A stretch of 64,000 nt of DNA from Sporosarcina thermotolerans (GCF_030067815.1 NZ_CP125968.1:663501-727500); one strand, 5' to 3'; positions 8,493 to 18,487 are shown, counted from the first letter of the stretch. Notes: generated from the letters alone by a model not told the origin. A program made the numbers and translations.

Positions 8493-9233
8493 GTGGAGAT
8501 GAAAGGGAAGACGGTCGTTATTACAGGCGGTGCTAATGGAATTGGTGCTGTCGCTGCACAGCTTTTTGGTAAAAAGGGTGCGCAGGTTGCAATTCTTGAC
8601 TATAACGAAACAGCGGGGGAAGCACTTGCTGGTGAAATGCATGCTCAGGGCATGGAGGCGGCATTTTTCAAAACGGATGTTGCAAAACGTAATCAAGTAA
8701 AAGAAACTGCAGAAAAAGTGCTTGCCCACTTCGGGAAAGTCGATGTGCTCATTAACAATGCAGGGATTACGCGAGACGCAATGCTGTTGAAAATGGAAGC
8801 AGAGATCTTCCAACAAGTAATTGATGTGAATTTGACAGGCGTCTTCAATTGTACGCAAGCCTTCCTGCCAGCGATGATTGCTGCTGGAAAAGGAAAAATC
8901 ATCAACACGTCATCAATCGCAGGAACCGGCGGAAATGTCGGACAGACAAATTACGCCGCTTCGAAAGCTGGTGTCATCGGCATGACGAGGACATGGGCGA
9001 AGGAATATGGACGTAAAGGGATTAACGTAAATGCGGTAGCTCCGGGGTTCATCGAAACCGATATGATCAGTACTATACCTGGAAAAATAATTACACAAAT
9101 TAAACAGATGACACCATTCGCTCGTCTCGGCAAGCCGGAAGATATCGCGAACGCCTATCTATTCCTCGCTTCGGGTGCATCAGACTTTATCAACGGAACG
9201 GTTCTTGAGGTCGATGGCGGTATGTTGAAATGA
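8493..9233 (+). CDS. SDR-family reductase, FabG-like
   Basis: This intact 246-aa short-chain dehydrogenase/reductase has the cofactor motif TGGANGIG at 11-18, NNAG at 88-91, catalytic Ser near 140-141 and YAASK with Tyr154/Lys158. The motif NAVAPGFIETDM and the C-terminal GTVLEVDGGML are typical of FabG and of acetoacetyl-CoA reductases. It probably reduces a 3-oxoacyl thioester with NAD(P)H, but many SDRs share these motifs and the substrate is open. It starts at GTG 8493 behind GGGGG, with an in-frame ATG two codons on. No fatty-acid genes adjoin it. Confidence 0.85.
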   Translation: MEMKGKTVVITGGANGIGAVAAQLFGKKGAQVAILDYNETAGEALAGEMHAQGMEAAFFKTDVAKRNQVKETAEKVLAHFGKVDVLINNAGITRDAMLLKMEAEIFQQVIDVNLTGVFNCTQAFLPAMIAAGKGKIINTSSIAGTGGNVGQTNYAASKAGVIGMTRTWAKEYGRKGINVNAVAPGFIETDMISTIPGKIITQIKQMTPFARLGKPEDIANAYLFLASGASDFINGTVLEVDGGMLK

Positions 9234-9236
9234 ACG

Positions 9237-9268
9237 GAATCCTCCTTACTACAAAGGGGGATTTTTTA
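9237..9268 (+). terminator. Terminator after the SDR gene
   Basis: AATCCTCCTT / AAGGGGGATT stem followed by a T-run, directly after the stop codon. Confidence 0.85.
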
Positions 9269-9308
9269 ATTTCTTCGGATGGTTTTGGTAGGTCTAAAGC
9301 CATAAAAT

Positions 9309-9403
9309 GAGCAAAACACCATCGAACTCGAGCAAAACGTGACCAAACTCGAGCAAAACACCATCGAACTCGAGCAAAACCCACCTCAACTCAAGCAAAA
9401 CCA
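9309..9403. repeat. Phased intergenic array, core CTCGAGCAAAAC, 21-bp period
   Basis: The element GAGCAAAAC starts at 9309, 9330, 9351 and 9372, with a fifth, one-mismatch copy (AAGCAAAAC) at 9393; all are exactly 21 bp apart. It lies between the SDR terminator and the des promoter. The same core family returns at 34763. Confidence 0.92.
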
Positions 9404-9451
9404 CACCACGCATGTGAATTTCTTCACAATAAATGACACTTATCATATTAA

Positions 9452-9503
9452 AAGTCATGACGTTCATCTATTTTGCCAAACTCGAAAGCCCTTTAATATG
9501 ATA
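9452..9503 (+). promoter_or_regulatory. des promoter with candidate DesR site and inverted repeat
   Basis: A -35/-10 pair TTGCCA (9473-9478), 18 bp, TATGAT (9497-9502) fits a vegetative promoter. Just upstream, 9452-9469 holds the TCATGACGTTCATC element in a position suited to an activator, so it is my candidate for DesR binding. A perfect 12-bp inverted repeat also frames the promoter: TATCATATTAAA (9441-9452) and TTTAATATGATA (9492-9503). DesR control is known for des in B. subtilis; the exact site here is inferred. Confidence 0.55.
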
Positions 9504-9535
9504 GTTAAGAAAAAGTTTCGAGGAGGCCTTCATGC

Positions 9536-10597
9536 ATGAGTAAGGAAAAGACAAAGCAATTACACAAAAACGTTGCACCCTATGCCAAATCGGATTTAAA
9601 AAAGAGTGTCATTCAATTGATCAACACAGTACCGCCTATTTTCGTCCTTTGGTTCTTGGCGTATCAAAGTCTATCGGTGTCCATCTGGCTGACGTTCGGC
9701 ATTGCAATCATCACAGCAGGCTTCGTCGTGCGGACATTTATCATCTTCCACGACTGTACGCATGGTTCGTTCTTCAAAAATAAAAAAGCGAATGACATCG
9801 TGGGAACGATTACCGGGGTTCTAACGCTGTTTCCATATGAAAAGTGGAAGAGGGAGCACGCCATCCATCATGCAACAAGCTCTAACCTCGACAAGAGGGG
9901 TGTCGGAGACATTTGGGTCATGACTGTGGATGAATATATGGAAGCGTCGAAATGGGAACAGTTCATGTACCGGTGCTACCGGAATCCTTTTGTCATGTTC
10001 GGGCTTGGACCATTATATTTAGTGCTCATTACTGGAAGGATCAACCGTAAAGACGCGCGTAAAAAAGAACGTAACAATACGTATCTGACGAATGTCGTCC
10101 TCGTTGCGCTTTATGCACTCATGATTTGGCTTGTCGGCTGGCAGTCATTCCTCATCGTGCAAGGTTCAATCATGTTCGTAGCAGCTGCACTCGGAATTTG
10201 GCTATTTTATATCCAACACACATTTGAAGACTCGTATTTCGAAGAGGAGTCCGAATGGGATTATGTGAAAGCCGCGGTGGATGGTAGCTCGTATTACAAA
10301 TTACCGAAAGTCCTTCAGTGGGCGACAGGGAACATCGGTTTCCATCATGTCCACCACTTGGCGCCACGTGTGCCAAACTACAATTTGGAGATTGCGCATG
10401 AATCCACTCCGCCTCTCCAAATGGCTACAACCATTAACATTAAAACAAGTTTAGAATCGCTTCGTTATAAGCTGTATGATCCTGCACATAAACGCTTCAT
10501 TACATTTAAAGAAGTGAAGAGAACCGTAAAACGGGCAACGCCGAACATTGATTTGAAAGAATTAAAACCGAAGCGTACGAGCTTTGAGAGTAAATAA
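9536..10597 (+). CDS. des: Acyl-lipid fatty acid desaturase Des
   Basis: Des inserts a cis double bond into acyl chains of existing membrane phospholipids, restoring fluidity after cold shock. The three histidine boxes that bind the di-iron centre are visible: HDCTHG (residues 72-77), HAIHH (108-112) and HHVHHL near the C-terminus, set among four membrane helices. The length, 353 aa, is normal. ATG 9536 follows AGGAGG with 9-base spacing. It heads the des-desK-desR cluster in the same order as in B. subtilis, where the kinase and regulator switch des on at low temperature. Confidence 0.95.
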   Translation: MSKEKTKQLHKNVAPYAKSDLKKSVIQLINTVPPIFVLWFLAYQSLSVSIWLTFGIAIITAGFVVRTFIIFHDCTHGSFFKNKKANDIVGTITGVLTLFPYEKWKREHAIHHATSSNLDKRGVGDIWVMTVDEYMEASKWEQFMYRCYRNPFVMFGLGPLYLVLITGRINRKDARKKERNNTYLTNVVLVALYALMIWLVGWQSFLIVQGSIMFVAAALGIWLFYIQHTFEDSYFEEESEWDYVKAAVDGSSYYKLPKVLQWATGNIGFHHVHHLAPRVPNYNLEIAHESTPPLQMATTINIKTSLESLRYKLYDPAHKRFITFKEVKRTVKRATPNIDLKELKPKRTSFESK

Positions 10598-10601
10598 AGA
10601 A

Positions 10602-10640
10602 GCGGCCGCCTATCAGAATAGGTGGCTGTTTCAATTTTTT
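10602..10640 (+). terminator. Hairpin with T-run between des and desK
   Basis: An imperfect stem GCGGCCGCCTAT / ATAGGTGGCTGT is followed by CAATTTTTT. It should end most des transcripts. A TATAAT at 10643-10648 just after it could be a separate promoter for desKR, though no good -35 is visible. Confidence 0.65.
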
Positions 10641-10664
10641 GGTATAATCAATGAAACAAAGGCG

Positions 10665-11806
10665 GTGACGATCATTCAAAAATGGTATAGCATCTTTCCA
10701 AGAAATCCCTGGATGAGTATTTATGCATGGGTCATATTTTGTCTATTGCCCTTCTTTTTCATTTTTAGATCATGGTCGGCCGTTGGAATATCGGTGGGAA
10801 TAAGTTTACTACACTCTTTTTCATCTCCTATTTCTTTTCAATCAAATCAAAAAGCGGTCTCGTTTATATGTGGGTCAGCTTTGAAATTGTTATTAACGTC
10901 ATCATGACGTTGCTGTTCGGATATGTATACTTATCAATCTTTACAGCTTTTTTCATTGGTAATATCCGATCGACCGTTGGTTTTTTTATCATGTATGGTT
11001 TGCATATCGCTTTCACAATCAGCGCAATCGTTGTAGGTTTTTTCGTCGAAATCGATTCGTTTTTGCCACAAGTCCATTTCATCATTATCACAGTGATCGG
11101 CGTGACTCTTCTTCCGTTCAATCTATACAACAGAAGCAAACGCGAAAGGCTCGAAGATCAGCTGGAATATGCGAATGATCGTATTGCAGAATTAATGTTA
11201 ATTGAGGAACGTGAACGGATTGCAAGGGATCTGCATGATACGCTTGGACAGAAATTGTCGATGATCGGTTTGAAAAGTGACCTGGCAAGAAGGTTAGTCT
11301 TTAAAAATCCTGAAGAGGCTGAGAAGGAATTGGCCGATATCCGTCAGACCGCAAGCACAGCGTTGAAGGAAGTACGAGAATTAGTTGCAGATATGCGTGC
11401 GACAAAACTGACTGAGGAAGTGACGCGCATTGGACAAATATTGTCCGCTGCAGAAATCGAATTAAGGATTGAAGGCGTTCCGAATGTATCGAATATCCCG
11501 TCCAATGTAGAGAACGTCCTGAGCATGTGCTTGAAAGAGGCAGTGACGAATGTCGTGAAGCATAGCGATGCAAGTGTTTGCGAAGTGATGTTCAAGCATA
11601 CAGCCGATGAAGTTGCCATTGTCGTTCGCGATAACGGAAAAGGCATTCAAGGAAGGGCATCTTCAGTTGGCGCAGGGTTGAAAGGGATGAGGGAACGCCT
11701 CGAGTTCGTGAATGGATTACTTGTTATCGAAGACGATGGAGGTACGAAATTGACCATTCGGATGCCAATCGTCATTACACATCAAGTCGAGGAGGAATTA
11801 TCGTGA
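10665..11806 (+). CDS. desK: Membrane thermosensor histidine kinase DesK, one frame break
   Basis: The N-terminal half has four to five membrane segments. The cytoplasmic part has the HisKA_3 motif ERERIARDLHDTLGQKL, with the phosphorylated His in RDLHDT, a dimerisation helix, and an HATPase domain (N-box LKEAVTNVVKH, then DNGKGI and GLKGMRERLEF). DesK senses membrane thickness and order and controls DesR phosphorylation. The frame is lost near 10815; one base restores GISLL-TLFFISYFFS. The start is uncertain: GTG 10665 lies only 4 bases from AAAGG, whereas AAAGGCGGTGA is better spaced for a non-standard ATT at 10674. Confidence 0.9.
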
Positions 11807-12407
11807 TTCGAATCGTCATTGCAGAGGATCAGGGATGATGTTGGGGGCACTCGGTTCCCTTTTGAATATGGAGGACGATATGCAAGTCGTCGGCATGGCG
11901 CGTAATGGTGAGGAAGCGGTCCAACTTGTGAAGGAACATAAGCCCGATGTATGCATCATGGATATTGAAATGCCGGTGAAGACGGGATTAGATGCGGCGG
12001 AGGAACTCATGGAGATGGATTGCAAGATCGTTATCCTGACAACATTTGCGCGGGCAGGCTATTTCGAACGCGCGCGAAAGGCCAAGGTGCGCGGCTATTT
12101 ATTGAAAGACAGTCCGATTGAGGAGCTTGTAAATTCCATTCATGCCATCCAGGACGGACGCCGAATCTATGCACCCGAGCTTGTCGATATCGCGTACGAA
12201 GAGACAAGCGAAAACCCGCTCACTGACCGTGAAAGCCAAGTGCTTGGACTCGTTGCAGAAGGGAAAACAACGAAGGAAATCGCCGGAGAATTGTACCTGA
12301 CGCCAGGCACCGTCCGCAATTACATATCAACAATCCTCGAGAAACTGGAAGTCGGCAATCGGATTGAAGCAATTTCAAGGTTTAAGGAAAAAGGTTGGTT
12401 TAAATAA
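11803..12407 (+). CDS. desR: Response regulator DesR, one frame break
   Basis: This NarL/LuxR-type response regulator of about 201 aa has a receiver domain with the phospho-acceptor Asp in VCIMDIEMP and conserved LKDSP, followed by a C-terminal LuxR helix-turn-helix (LTDRESQVLGLVAEGKTTKEI). Phosphorylated DesR activates des. GTG 11803 overlaps the desK stop in GTGA, with GAGGAGG upstream, so translation is coupled. The break is about 11830 (GATCAGGGATG); one base gives EDQRMMLGALG. A terminator follows. Confidence 0.92.
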
Positions 12408-12412
12408 GTTTT

Positions 12413-12450
12413 TAACAGGTGAGGGAACAATTCCTTTGCCTGTTTTTTTT
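12413..12450 (+). terminator. Terminator of desKR
   Basis: AACAGG…GGAA / TTCC…CCTGTT hairpin followed by eight T. Confidence 0.85.
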
Positions 12451-12474
12451 GAATAAACGAGTAGGAGCATCTCG

Positions 12475-12540
12475 CGCGTCCAAAGAAGTTGGCTCACGCG
12501 TCCATAGAATCGACCCCCGCGCCCAAAGCTCCACCCTCCA
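12475..12540. repeat. Short phased array, core CGCGTCCA, ~21-bp period
   Basis: Three copies of CGCGTCC/CGCGCCC start at 12475, 12497 and 12518 (22 and 21 bp apart), the shortest array in the window. It lies between the desR terminator and kynU. Confidence 0.7.
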
Positions 12541-12624
12541 AACCCTGAAAAGTCCACAAATTCGGATATCCATCACATCACCCGTATGCTATGCTTTTCA
12601 TAGGAACACAAAAGGGGGATTAGT

Positions 12625-13911
12625 ATGACACTTCACACACTTTCACATGCACAGGAACGGGATCGGCAAGATAAACTTGCCCCTTACAAAAACGAATTTT
12701 ACATTCCGGCCAACTCGATTTACATGGACGGCAATTCGCTTGGTTTATTATCCAAACGGGCGGAGCGCACGTTGCATGAATTGCTTAATACGTGGAAGAC
12801 GCTTGGAATCGACGGATGGACGGAGGGGGAGCATCCATGGTTTTATTTATCCGAACAGGTGGGGGAGAAAATGGCGCCGCTTGTCGGTGGCATGCAAGGA
12901 GAGACAATCGCAACGGGCTCCACGACAACAAATCTCCATCAGCTTGTCTCGACATTTTACAAGCCTGACGGCAATAAAACGAAAATCCTTGCAGACGAAT
13001 TGAACTTTCCGTCAGATATTTATGCGTTGAAAAGTCAGCTGCAGCTTAAAGGATATGATCCGGATGAACATCTTGTCCGAGTGAAAAGCCGTGATGGCCG
13101 CTATTTGCAGGAAGATGACATTATCGAAGCGATGACAACGGACGTGGCGCTTATCGCTTTGCCAGCTGTCCTCTATCGCAGTGGGCAAGTGCTTGATATG
13201 GAAAAATTGACTAAGGCGGCGCATGAACGGAATATCCCTATCGGCTTCGACCTATGCCATTCAATCGGGGCAGTCGAGCACCAACTCCACGACTGGGGGA
13301 CAGATTTTGCTTTTTGGTGCACATATAAGCATTTGAATGGCGGGCCAGGTTCCGTCGGTGGTTTATTCATCCATGAAAAGCATTTCGGCAAAACGCCTGG
13401 ACTTGCCGGCTGGTTTGGATCGAAAAAGGGGTCGCAGTTCGATATGGATCACAAGATGGATCCTGCCGAAGACGCGGGGGCTTATCAGATCGGGACGCCG
13501 CATGTGTTAAGCTTAGCGCCAGTCATCGGCTCGCTCGAAATGTTCGAGGAAGTCGGCATGGCAGCAATACGTGAAAAGTCATTGGAATTAACGGCTTATA
13601 TGCTTGAATTGGTAGAACAGGAACTCACTGATGCTAACTTCATAATCGGTAATCCGGTCGACGAAACTCGTGGGGGGCATCTATTGCTTGAGCACGAAGA
13701 GGCGGCGCGAATTTGCAAGGCGTTGAAAGAAGATGGCGTCATCCCGGATTTCCGTACACCAAACGGAATCAGGCTTGCACCGGTAGCCCTTTATAATTCA
13801 TTCGAGGACGTCTGGCATACCGTTCAAAAGCTGAAGGTCATCATGGATGAAAAACGCTATGAGAAGTTTGAGAATAAACGGGGGTCGTCGCATGACTGGG
13901 AAATGGATTGA
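12625..13911 (+). CDS. kynU: Kynureninase
   Basis: KynU is a PLP enzyme that cleaves kynurenine to anthranilate and alanine. The intact 428-aa protein shows the family patterns [12 protein letters not shown] near residues 32-43, [11 protein letters not shown] for cofactor phosphate binding, [13 protein letters not shown], and the PLP lysine in [18 protein letters not shown] 12625 follows AAAAGGGGGA. It is the first gene of kynU-kynB-kynA; kynB starts 20 bases inside its 3' end, so the three are co-translated and together turn tryptophan into anthranilate. Confidence 0.96.
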   Translation: MTLHTLSHAQERDRQDKLAPYKNEFYIPANSIYMDGNSLGLLSKRAERTLHELLNTWKTLGIDGWTEGEHPWFYLSEQVGEKMAPLVGGMQGETIATGSTTTNLHQLVSTFYKPDGNKTKILADELNFPSDIYALKSQLQLKGYDPDEHLVRVKSRDGRYLQEDDIIEAMTTDVALIALPAVLYRSGQVLDMEKLTKAAHERNIPIGFDLCHSIGAVEHQLHDWGTDFAFWCTYKHLNGGPGSVGGLFIHEKHFGKTPGLAGWFGSKKGSQFDMDHKMDPAEDAGAYQIGTPHVLSLAPVIGSLEMFEEVGMAAIREKSLELTAYMLELVEQELTDANFIIGNPVDETRGGHLLLEHEEAARICKALKEDGVIPDFRTPNGIRLAPVALYNSFEDVWHTVQKLKVIMDEKRYEKFENKRGSSHDWEMD

Positions 13912-14521
13912 TATATCGCAGCCATTGCATAACGGCATCGCAGAGTGGCCTGGGGATACGCCATTCCAATATGAAGTCAAGTTTTTGAAAGCATTCACGG
14001 GTCGGTTAATATTGGGCAAATGACGACAAGCATGCATACCGGGACACATATAGATGCTCCTTTCCACTACGATGATGAAGGCCTGAAAGTGGATGAACTG
14101 CCGATTGACGTCTATATCGGAAGAGCAAAGGTCATCGATGTGACAGGGCTCGAAAGTGTGGGGCGTTCGGATTTGGAAGCAATTGATTTCGAAGGTGTTG
14201 AACGGATTTTATTGAAAACGTTAAGCCGACCCGATACAGACGTTTTTCCGGAATCGTACACCGTATTGCGTGCGGATATTGGCTCCTTATTGAAGGAAGA
14301 GGGGTACGACTTATTGGCATCGACACGCCATCCGTCGATCCCGAGCCAAGCAAGACCCTTGATGCGCACCATTCGCTCCATGATAACGGGGTTCTCATTT
14401 TGGAAAATATCGTACTTGCTGACGTCGAGCCTGGTGATTACGAATTAATTGCGTTGCCGTTGCCTATTAAAGGCGGGACGGAAGCCCGGTTCGCGCGGTT
14501 GTCCGGAGGTGGGAAGCGTGA
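13892..14521 (+). CDS. kynB: Kynurenine formamidase, three frame breaks
   Basis: KynB hydrolyses N-formylkynurenine to kynurenine and formate. The cyclase-family metal motif [12 protein letters not shown] is present, preceded by [18 protein letters not shown] near the start and followed by [12 protein letters not shown] in the corrected frame. Three -1 breaks (about 13990, 14314 and 14484) interrupt it. Repaired, it is about 210 aa, the family length, ends VRRWEA, and its TGA overlaps the kynA start in GTGA. The overlap with kynU at one end and kynA at the other supports a tight operon. Confidence 0.92.
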
Positions 14522-15335
14522 GCGAAAAAGGGATTCATACGGATTTCAAAGACAATATGACATACGGAGAATACTTGCGTTTGGATAAAGTCCTTTCGAG
14601 CCAGGAACGCTTATCCGGCCACCATGATGAAATGCTGTTCATCGTCATCCATCAAGTGAAAGAGTTATGGATGAAGCTCATTTTGCATGAACTTAATGCT
14701 GCAATCGCGGCAATCGAGAAGGATGAACTTCCTGAGGCGTTCAAAATGCTTGCACGTGTTTCAAGGGTTCAAGAGCAAATCATCCAGGCATGGGATGTCC
14801 TCTCAACATTGACGCCCGCCGAATACACGGAATTCCGCGAAAGCCTTGGCCGGGCATCGGGATTCCAATCCTATCAGAATCGCCTGATAGAATTCGCGCT
14901 CGGCTATAAGCAACCGCATATTTTGAAGATTTACGAGAAGGACCAAGATCTTGCTCGTGAATTAAATCCGCATTTGAGGCACCTGGAATTTATGATGTCG
15001 CTATCCATGCCCTTCGTCAAGCAGGCTTCCCAATCAATCTCGATTTGCTGACTCGTGATTTCTCGATCACGTATCAAGGTGATCCAACGGTAGCGGCAGC
15101 TTGGCTTGAAGTGTACCGTGATGTTGACCGCTATTGGGATCTGTATCAGCTTGCTGAAAAACTTGTTGATATCGAGGATAGTCACCAACAGTGGCGCTTC
15201 AGGCATATGAAGACAGTTGAGCGCATAATCGGTTCAAAAACAGGGACTGGAGGCTCGTCCGGCGTAAAGTATTTGAGATCCGTACTTGATCATCAATTCT
15301 TTCCGGAACTCTGGGATGTACGAACGAAGTTATGA
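14518..15335 (+). CDS. kynA: Tryptophan 2,3-dioxygenase, one frame break
   Basis: KynA is a haem enzyme that opens the indole ring of tryptophan, the committed step of the pathway. The patterns are [17 protein letters not shown] near the N-terminus, [17 protein letters not shown] containing the haem-pocket region, and [15 protein letters not shown] near the C-terminus, which binds substrate. Length is about 272 aa. GTG 14518 follows GGAGGTGG. The break sits in TTT near 14971; one more T gives [14 protein letters not shown]. Two hairpins follow downstream. Confidence 0.95.
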
Positions 15336-15338
15336 GGG

Positions 15339-15367
15339 AAAGGGCTGTTTATTCCAGACAGCCCTTT
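15339..15367 (+). terminator. Hairpin at the end of the kyn operon
   Basis: A perfect AAAGGGCTGT / ACAGCCCTTT stem lies just after the kynA stop. Only a weak T stretch follows, so the second hairpin at 15381-15423 may do most of the work. Confidence 0.65.
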
Positions 15368-15380
15368 CAGTCAATTAATT

Positions 15381-15423
15381 GCAAAAAGCCTCGCCAGACT
15401 AACTCATCCGGCGAAGCTTTTTC
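15381..15423. terminator. Second, bidirectional hairpin
   Basis: AAAAAGCCTCGCC / GGCGAAGCTTTTT with A-run left and T-run right, between the kyn operon and the decayed region. Confidence 0.75.
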
Positions 15424-15461
15424 TCATTGAAATGCAAAGTTCTTATAGTAATAAATAACGC

Positions 15462-15605
15462 TTAAGCAGTTGAATCAGCAATGAACCCGTCGAAATAATT
15501 TCTCATCGACTGTAGGAACCCCTCCTCGAACCGTTGTGGCCCATTGCCCCAACCTTTTAGCGCTATAGACACATAACCCGTTTGCAATTTTTGACTGACC
15601 AAATG
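15462..15605 (-). pseudogene. C-terminal remnant of an unidentified protein
   Basis: A coherent stretch on the minus strand reads QTGYVSIALKGWGNGPQRFE and ends FIADSTA at a stop (15462-15464). It has no start of its own and follows the PhoD-like fragment in a different frame. It looks like the tail of another gene left by a deletion. I do not recognise the family with confidence. Confidence 0.4.
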
Positions 15606-15616
15606 ATTGATGAATA

Positions 15617-16070
15617 GGAGTCAGTGGCGTAAAAGCGCATCCCCAGTAACGACTGCATCATCCCCTTTCAATGAAATTTCTACAAGATGCATACAGAAAA
15701 GTTGGAGTTGCTGAAGCGGGGATGAAAAACGTAGAGTAAGGGAGTCCATCATAGGGAATGGAATATTCATTTTTAGGATTCAAGCCCAAGGTGGCTAAAT
15801 TATAGATTCTTTTCCCATTGCGAAAAAGCAGATCGTATCCAAGGAGCGTATCCGTTGGAAACTGCCCATGCACCTGCAATAAGTGAATGAACAAACGATG
15901 GCCTGCTTTTATAGTTTTTGAAGTCGTAGTGGTGCGAAGTGGAAAAAATTGTCAAGATAATAAATGGTTGAGTCCACCTCAACAGGACGGTCCGCTGCCA
16001 CCCGAATGGTAACAGATTCCGTATCCTCGCGCCGTAAAATTGGCCCTGCCAAAATCCCCGCACTCTCCAT
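15617..16070 (-). pseudogene. Truncated PhoD-like phosphatase gene
   Basis: From ATG 16070 the minus strand reads MESAGILAGPILRREDTESV, the N-terminus of PhoD-like metallophosphatases. Parts in other frames follow (GQFPTDTLLGYDLLF, DGLPYSTFFIP, FLYASCRNF, GDDAVVTGDALL), matching the N-terminal domain order of that family. The metal-binding catalytic domain is missing. Unlike the single-base breaks elsewhere, about two thirds of the gene is gone, so I take this as true decay by deletion. Confidence 0.55.
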
Positions 16071-16165
16071 GCAAATCACCACCATCATTGACGTTGTTAG
16101 TATTAGAATATTCACATCAAAGTACGACGGTGTGTGCAGAGGGCGATGATACCAAGAACGCGACC

Positions 16166-16350
16166 GAATTTTCGTAGATTGTGGCCGACTTCCCGTAGAA
16201 CGGTATTGACTTCCCAAAGAACGTCGGGGACTTCCCGTAGAGTGGCGTCGACTTCCCATAGAACGGTGCGGACTTCCCATAGGACGCTGATGACTTCCCG
16301 TAGAGCGGCGTTGACTTCCCATAGAACCGCATCGACTTTAGATCGCAGCT
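16166..16350. repeat. Phased intergenic array, core GACTTCCCGTAGAAC, 21-bp period
   Basis: Nine units start at 16166 (degenerate), 16187, 16208, 16229, 16250, 16271, 16292, 16313 and 16334, every step exactly 21 bp. The core GACTTCCC(G/A)TAGA is strong, and about 7 bases vary. Because 21 is a multiple of three, the minus strand stays open and reads as a seven-residue repeat (FYGKSTP), which I do not take as a protein. It lies in the divergent gap between the decayed PhoD gene and dsdA. Confidence 0.93.
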
Positions 16351-16449
16351 GACTCCCGTAATTCCTGATTCACCAATAAATTTATGAATAAAGCAGCTCC
16401 CAAAGCATGTTATACTGAAGTCAAATCATTCAGACAGGGGGAATCATTG

Positions 16450-17780
16450 GTGAATCAAACCGAGAAAACAATCTGGATAGAAAAATTGCCACTCCTCACA
16501 GAAATCGCAGAAAAAGAGAGGTATTATGGAGAAATCCACTAAACGGTGACAGTACAGTAGGCATTTCCCAATCCGGCATTACAGCAAATGACGTCGAAGA
16601 TGCAAGCAATCGTTTGAAACGCTTTGCCCCATATATCGAGAAAGTATTTCCCGAAACTGCAAATTCAAAAGGTATCATTGAATCTCCACTTACATCCATT
16701 CCTAAAATGAAAGAATCACTTGCTGTAAAATTCAACACAGATATCCCCGGGAAATTGCTTTTAAAACAGGACAATGCGCTCCCGATTTCGGGTTCTATCA
16801 AAGCACGTGGCGGCATTTATGAGGTGTTGAAGTATGCCGAAACGCTTGCCCTTGAACATGGACTCGTCAAAGAATCCGATGATTATACAAAATTTGCGGA
16901 ACTGGAATTACGAAATTTATTCGCGAAACATAAGATTGCTGTTGGATCGACGGGAAATTTGGGCTTAAGCATCGGCATTATGAGTGCGAAACTTGGATTC
17001 AATGTCACAGTCCATATGTCCGCAGACGCGAAGCAATGGAAGAAGGATCTTTTACGTGAAAAAGGAGTTACGGTCGTTGAGTACGCGGATGACTACAGCA
17101 AAGCCGTCGAAGAAGGAAGACGTCAAGCCGAAGCTGATCCGCTCTGTCATTTTGTAGACGATGAAAATTCACTCGACCTATTCCTTGGATACGCGGTAGC
17201 GGGAGAACGCGTCGCGGCACAGTTAAACGAACAGGGAATAAAAGTCGATAATGATCATCCGCTCTTCGTCTATTTACCTTGTGGTGTAGGTGGGGGACCA
17301 GGTGGTGTTGCGTTTGGACTAAAGCTTCAATTTGGCGATGCCGTCCATTGTTTCTTCGCTGAACCAACACATTCCCCATGCATGACAATCGGTATGATGA
17401 CAGGATTGCATGACAAAGTGTCTGTTGCAGATTTCGGTTTAGACAATCAAACAGCAGCCGATGGGCTTGCGGTAGGTACACCATCAGGTTTCGTCGGCAA
17501 AAAGATGGAACTGTTACTTGAAGGTTGCTACACAATCTCGGATGATACGATGTTCGAACTCCTTACAATGATTGCTGACACCGAAGACATTCGTCTTGAA
17601 CCGTCCGCACTCGCAGGAATGACAGGGCCAATCCAAACAATTCGCCACCAAGTCACTTTCGCAGATTCGCCAACCGCAACCCATCTCGTTTGGGCAACTG
17701 GTGGCGGCATGGTGCCTGAGACGGAAATGAATATGTATTATGGAATCGGCAGGGCAAGAACTGAAGGATCAGGGAAATAA
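16450..17780 (+). CDS. dsdA: D-serine ammonia-lyase, one frame break
   Basis: DsdA is a PLP enzyme that converts D-serine to pyruvate and ammonia, removing a toxic D-amino acid or feeding on it. The PLP lysine lies in [12 protein letters not shown], phosphate is held by GSTGNLGLS, and [14 protein letters not shown] is the second glycine loop. [11 protein letters not shown] near the C-terminus is also typical. GTG 16450 (or TTG 16447) follows GGGGG. The break is in A5 near 16514-16518: a sixth A gives [19 protein letters not shown]. The repaired length is about 443 aa, normal for the family. It stands alone without the dsdC regulator. Confidence 0.94.
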
Positions 17781-17925
17781 GCAGAAAAATCGACAGGAAA
17801 TAATGACTGATTTCCCGGGAAATCGACACACTTCGGGAAATATTTTGTCAATTGTGACTGAGGAATGTTGAGTTGGCCGCATTCCTCAGTGGAGTCAATC
17901 GGGAAATGAAACTGGGGAAATTATA
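17773..17925. repeat. Irregular CGGGAAAT-rich patch with hairpin
   Basis: GGAAAT occurs at 17773, 17796, 17818, 17836, 17902 and 17916. The spacing (23, 22, 18, 66, 14) is not regular, unlike the other arrays; this may be a decayed one. Inside lies CTGAGGAATG / CATTCCTCAG (about 17858-17888) without a T-run. The remaining bases to 18060 show no other feature. Confidence 0.4.
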
Positions 17926-18070
17926 AAAGCTGTGAAATAATGTTCTTCGCTCACGTGGTAGGATAATTGAAAAATGAATTAATTCTAAACAAGAAGGAAA
18001 GATATATATAGGCATTGAACTTATTTAGGGTGAGTGATTATTTCATCTCTATATCAGGAGGTTGTTAGGT

Positions 18071-18487
18071 ATGTCGAGAGAATTATGGTTGAACCTGCCA
18101 GTGAGAGAACCAGAACGGGCAAAGGCGTTTTATACCGAGCTCGGTTTTCGGTTGAATGAGCAGTATGCGAGTCAAGAAGGCTCATTCAGCTTGATCATCG
18201 GCGACAATCAGGTTGTTTTAATGCTCTTCCCGGAATCCACGTTCCACGGACTTGCTGGTAATGCGGTTGCAGAATCGTGGCAGGGTACTGAAGTGTTATT
18301 CAGTCTGGGGGCGAACTCCAGAGATGAAGTTGATGAGTTCGCCTTGAAAGCCGAACGTGCCGGCGGAACTATATACAGCAAGCCTGGCGAAAAGGGTGGC
18401 TGGATGTACGGCTGCGGTTTTGCCGATCCAGACGGTCATCGGTGGAATGCGTTGTACATGGACATGAGCAAACTGCCTCAAGGCTGA
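18071..18487 (+). CDS. VOC (glyoxalase/dioxygenase-fold) protein
   Basis: This 138-aa vicinal-oxygen-chelate protein contains two beta-alpha-beta-beta-beta modules: WLNLPVREPERAKAFYTELG at the start and the second half ending FADPDGHRWNALYMDMS. Proteins of this size act as lactoylglutathione-lyase-like enzymes, antibiotic-binding proteins or unknown metalloenzymes; the substrate cannot be read. AGGAGG at 18058-18063 places the start at ATG 18071. It is monocistronic. Confidence 0.8.
   Translation: MSRELWLNLPVREPERAKAFYTELGFRLNEQYASQEGSFSLIIGDNQVVLMLFPESTFHGLAGNAVAESWQGTEVLFSLGANSRDEVDEFALKAERAGGTIYSKPGEKGGWMYGCGFADPDGHRWNALYMDMSKLPQG

Noticed and set aside
16117..16332. Minus-strand ORF with a seven-residue repeat (FYGKSTP), as if a repetitive structural protein
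   Set aside because: It is the 21-bp array read in frame. Arrays elsewhere with 20-bp steps do not stay in frame, there is no ribosome site, and the geometry, not the codons, is conserved.
17773..17925. Counting the CGGGAAAT patch as a phased array
   Set aside because: Its steps (23, 22, 18, 66, 14) are not regular; it may be a decayed array, so it is listed only as an irregular repeat.
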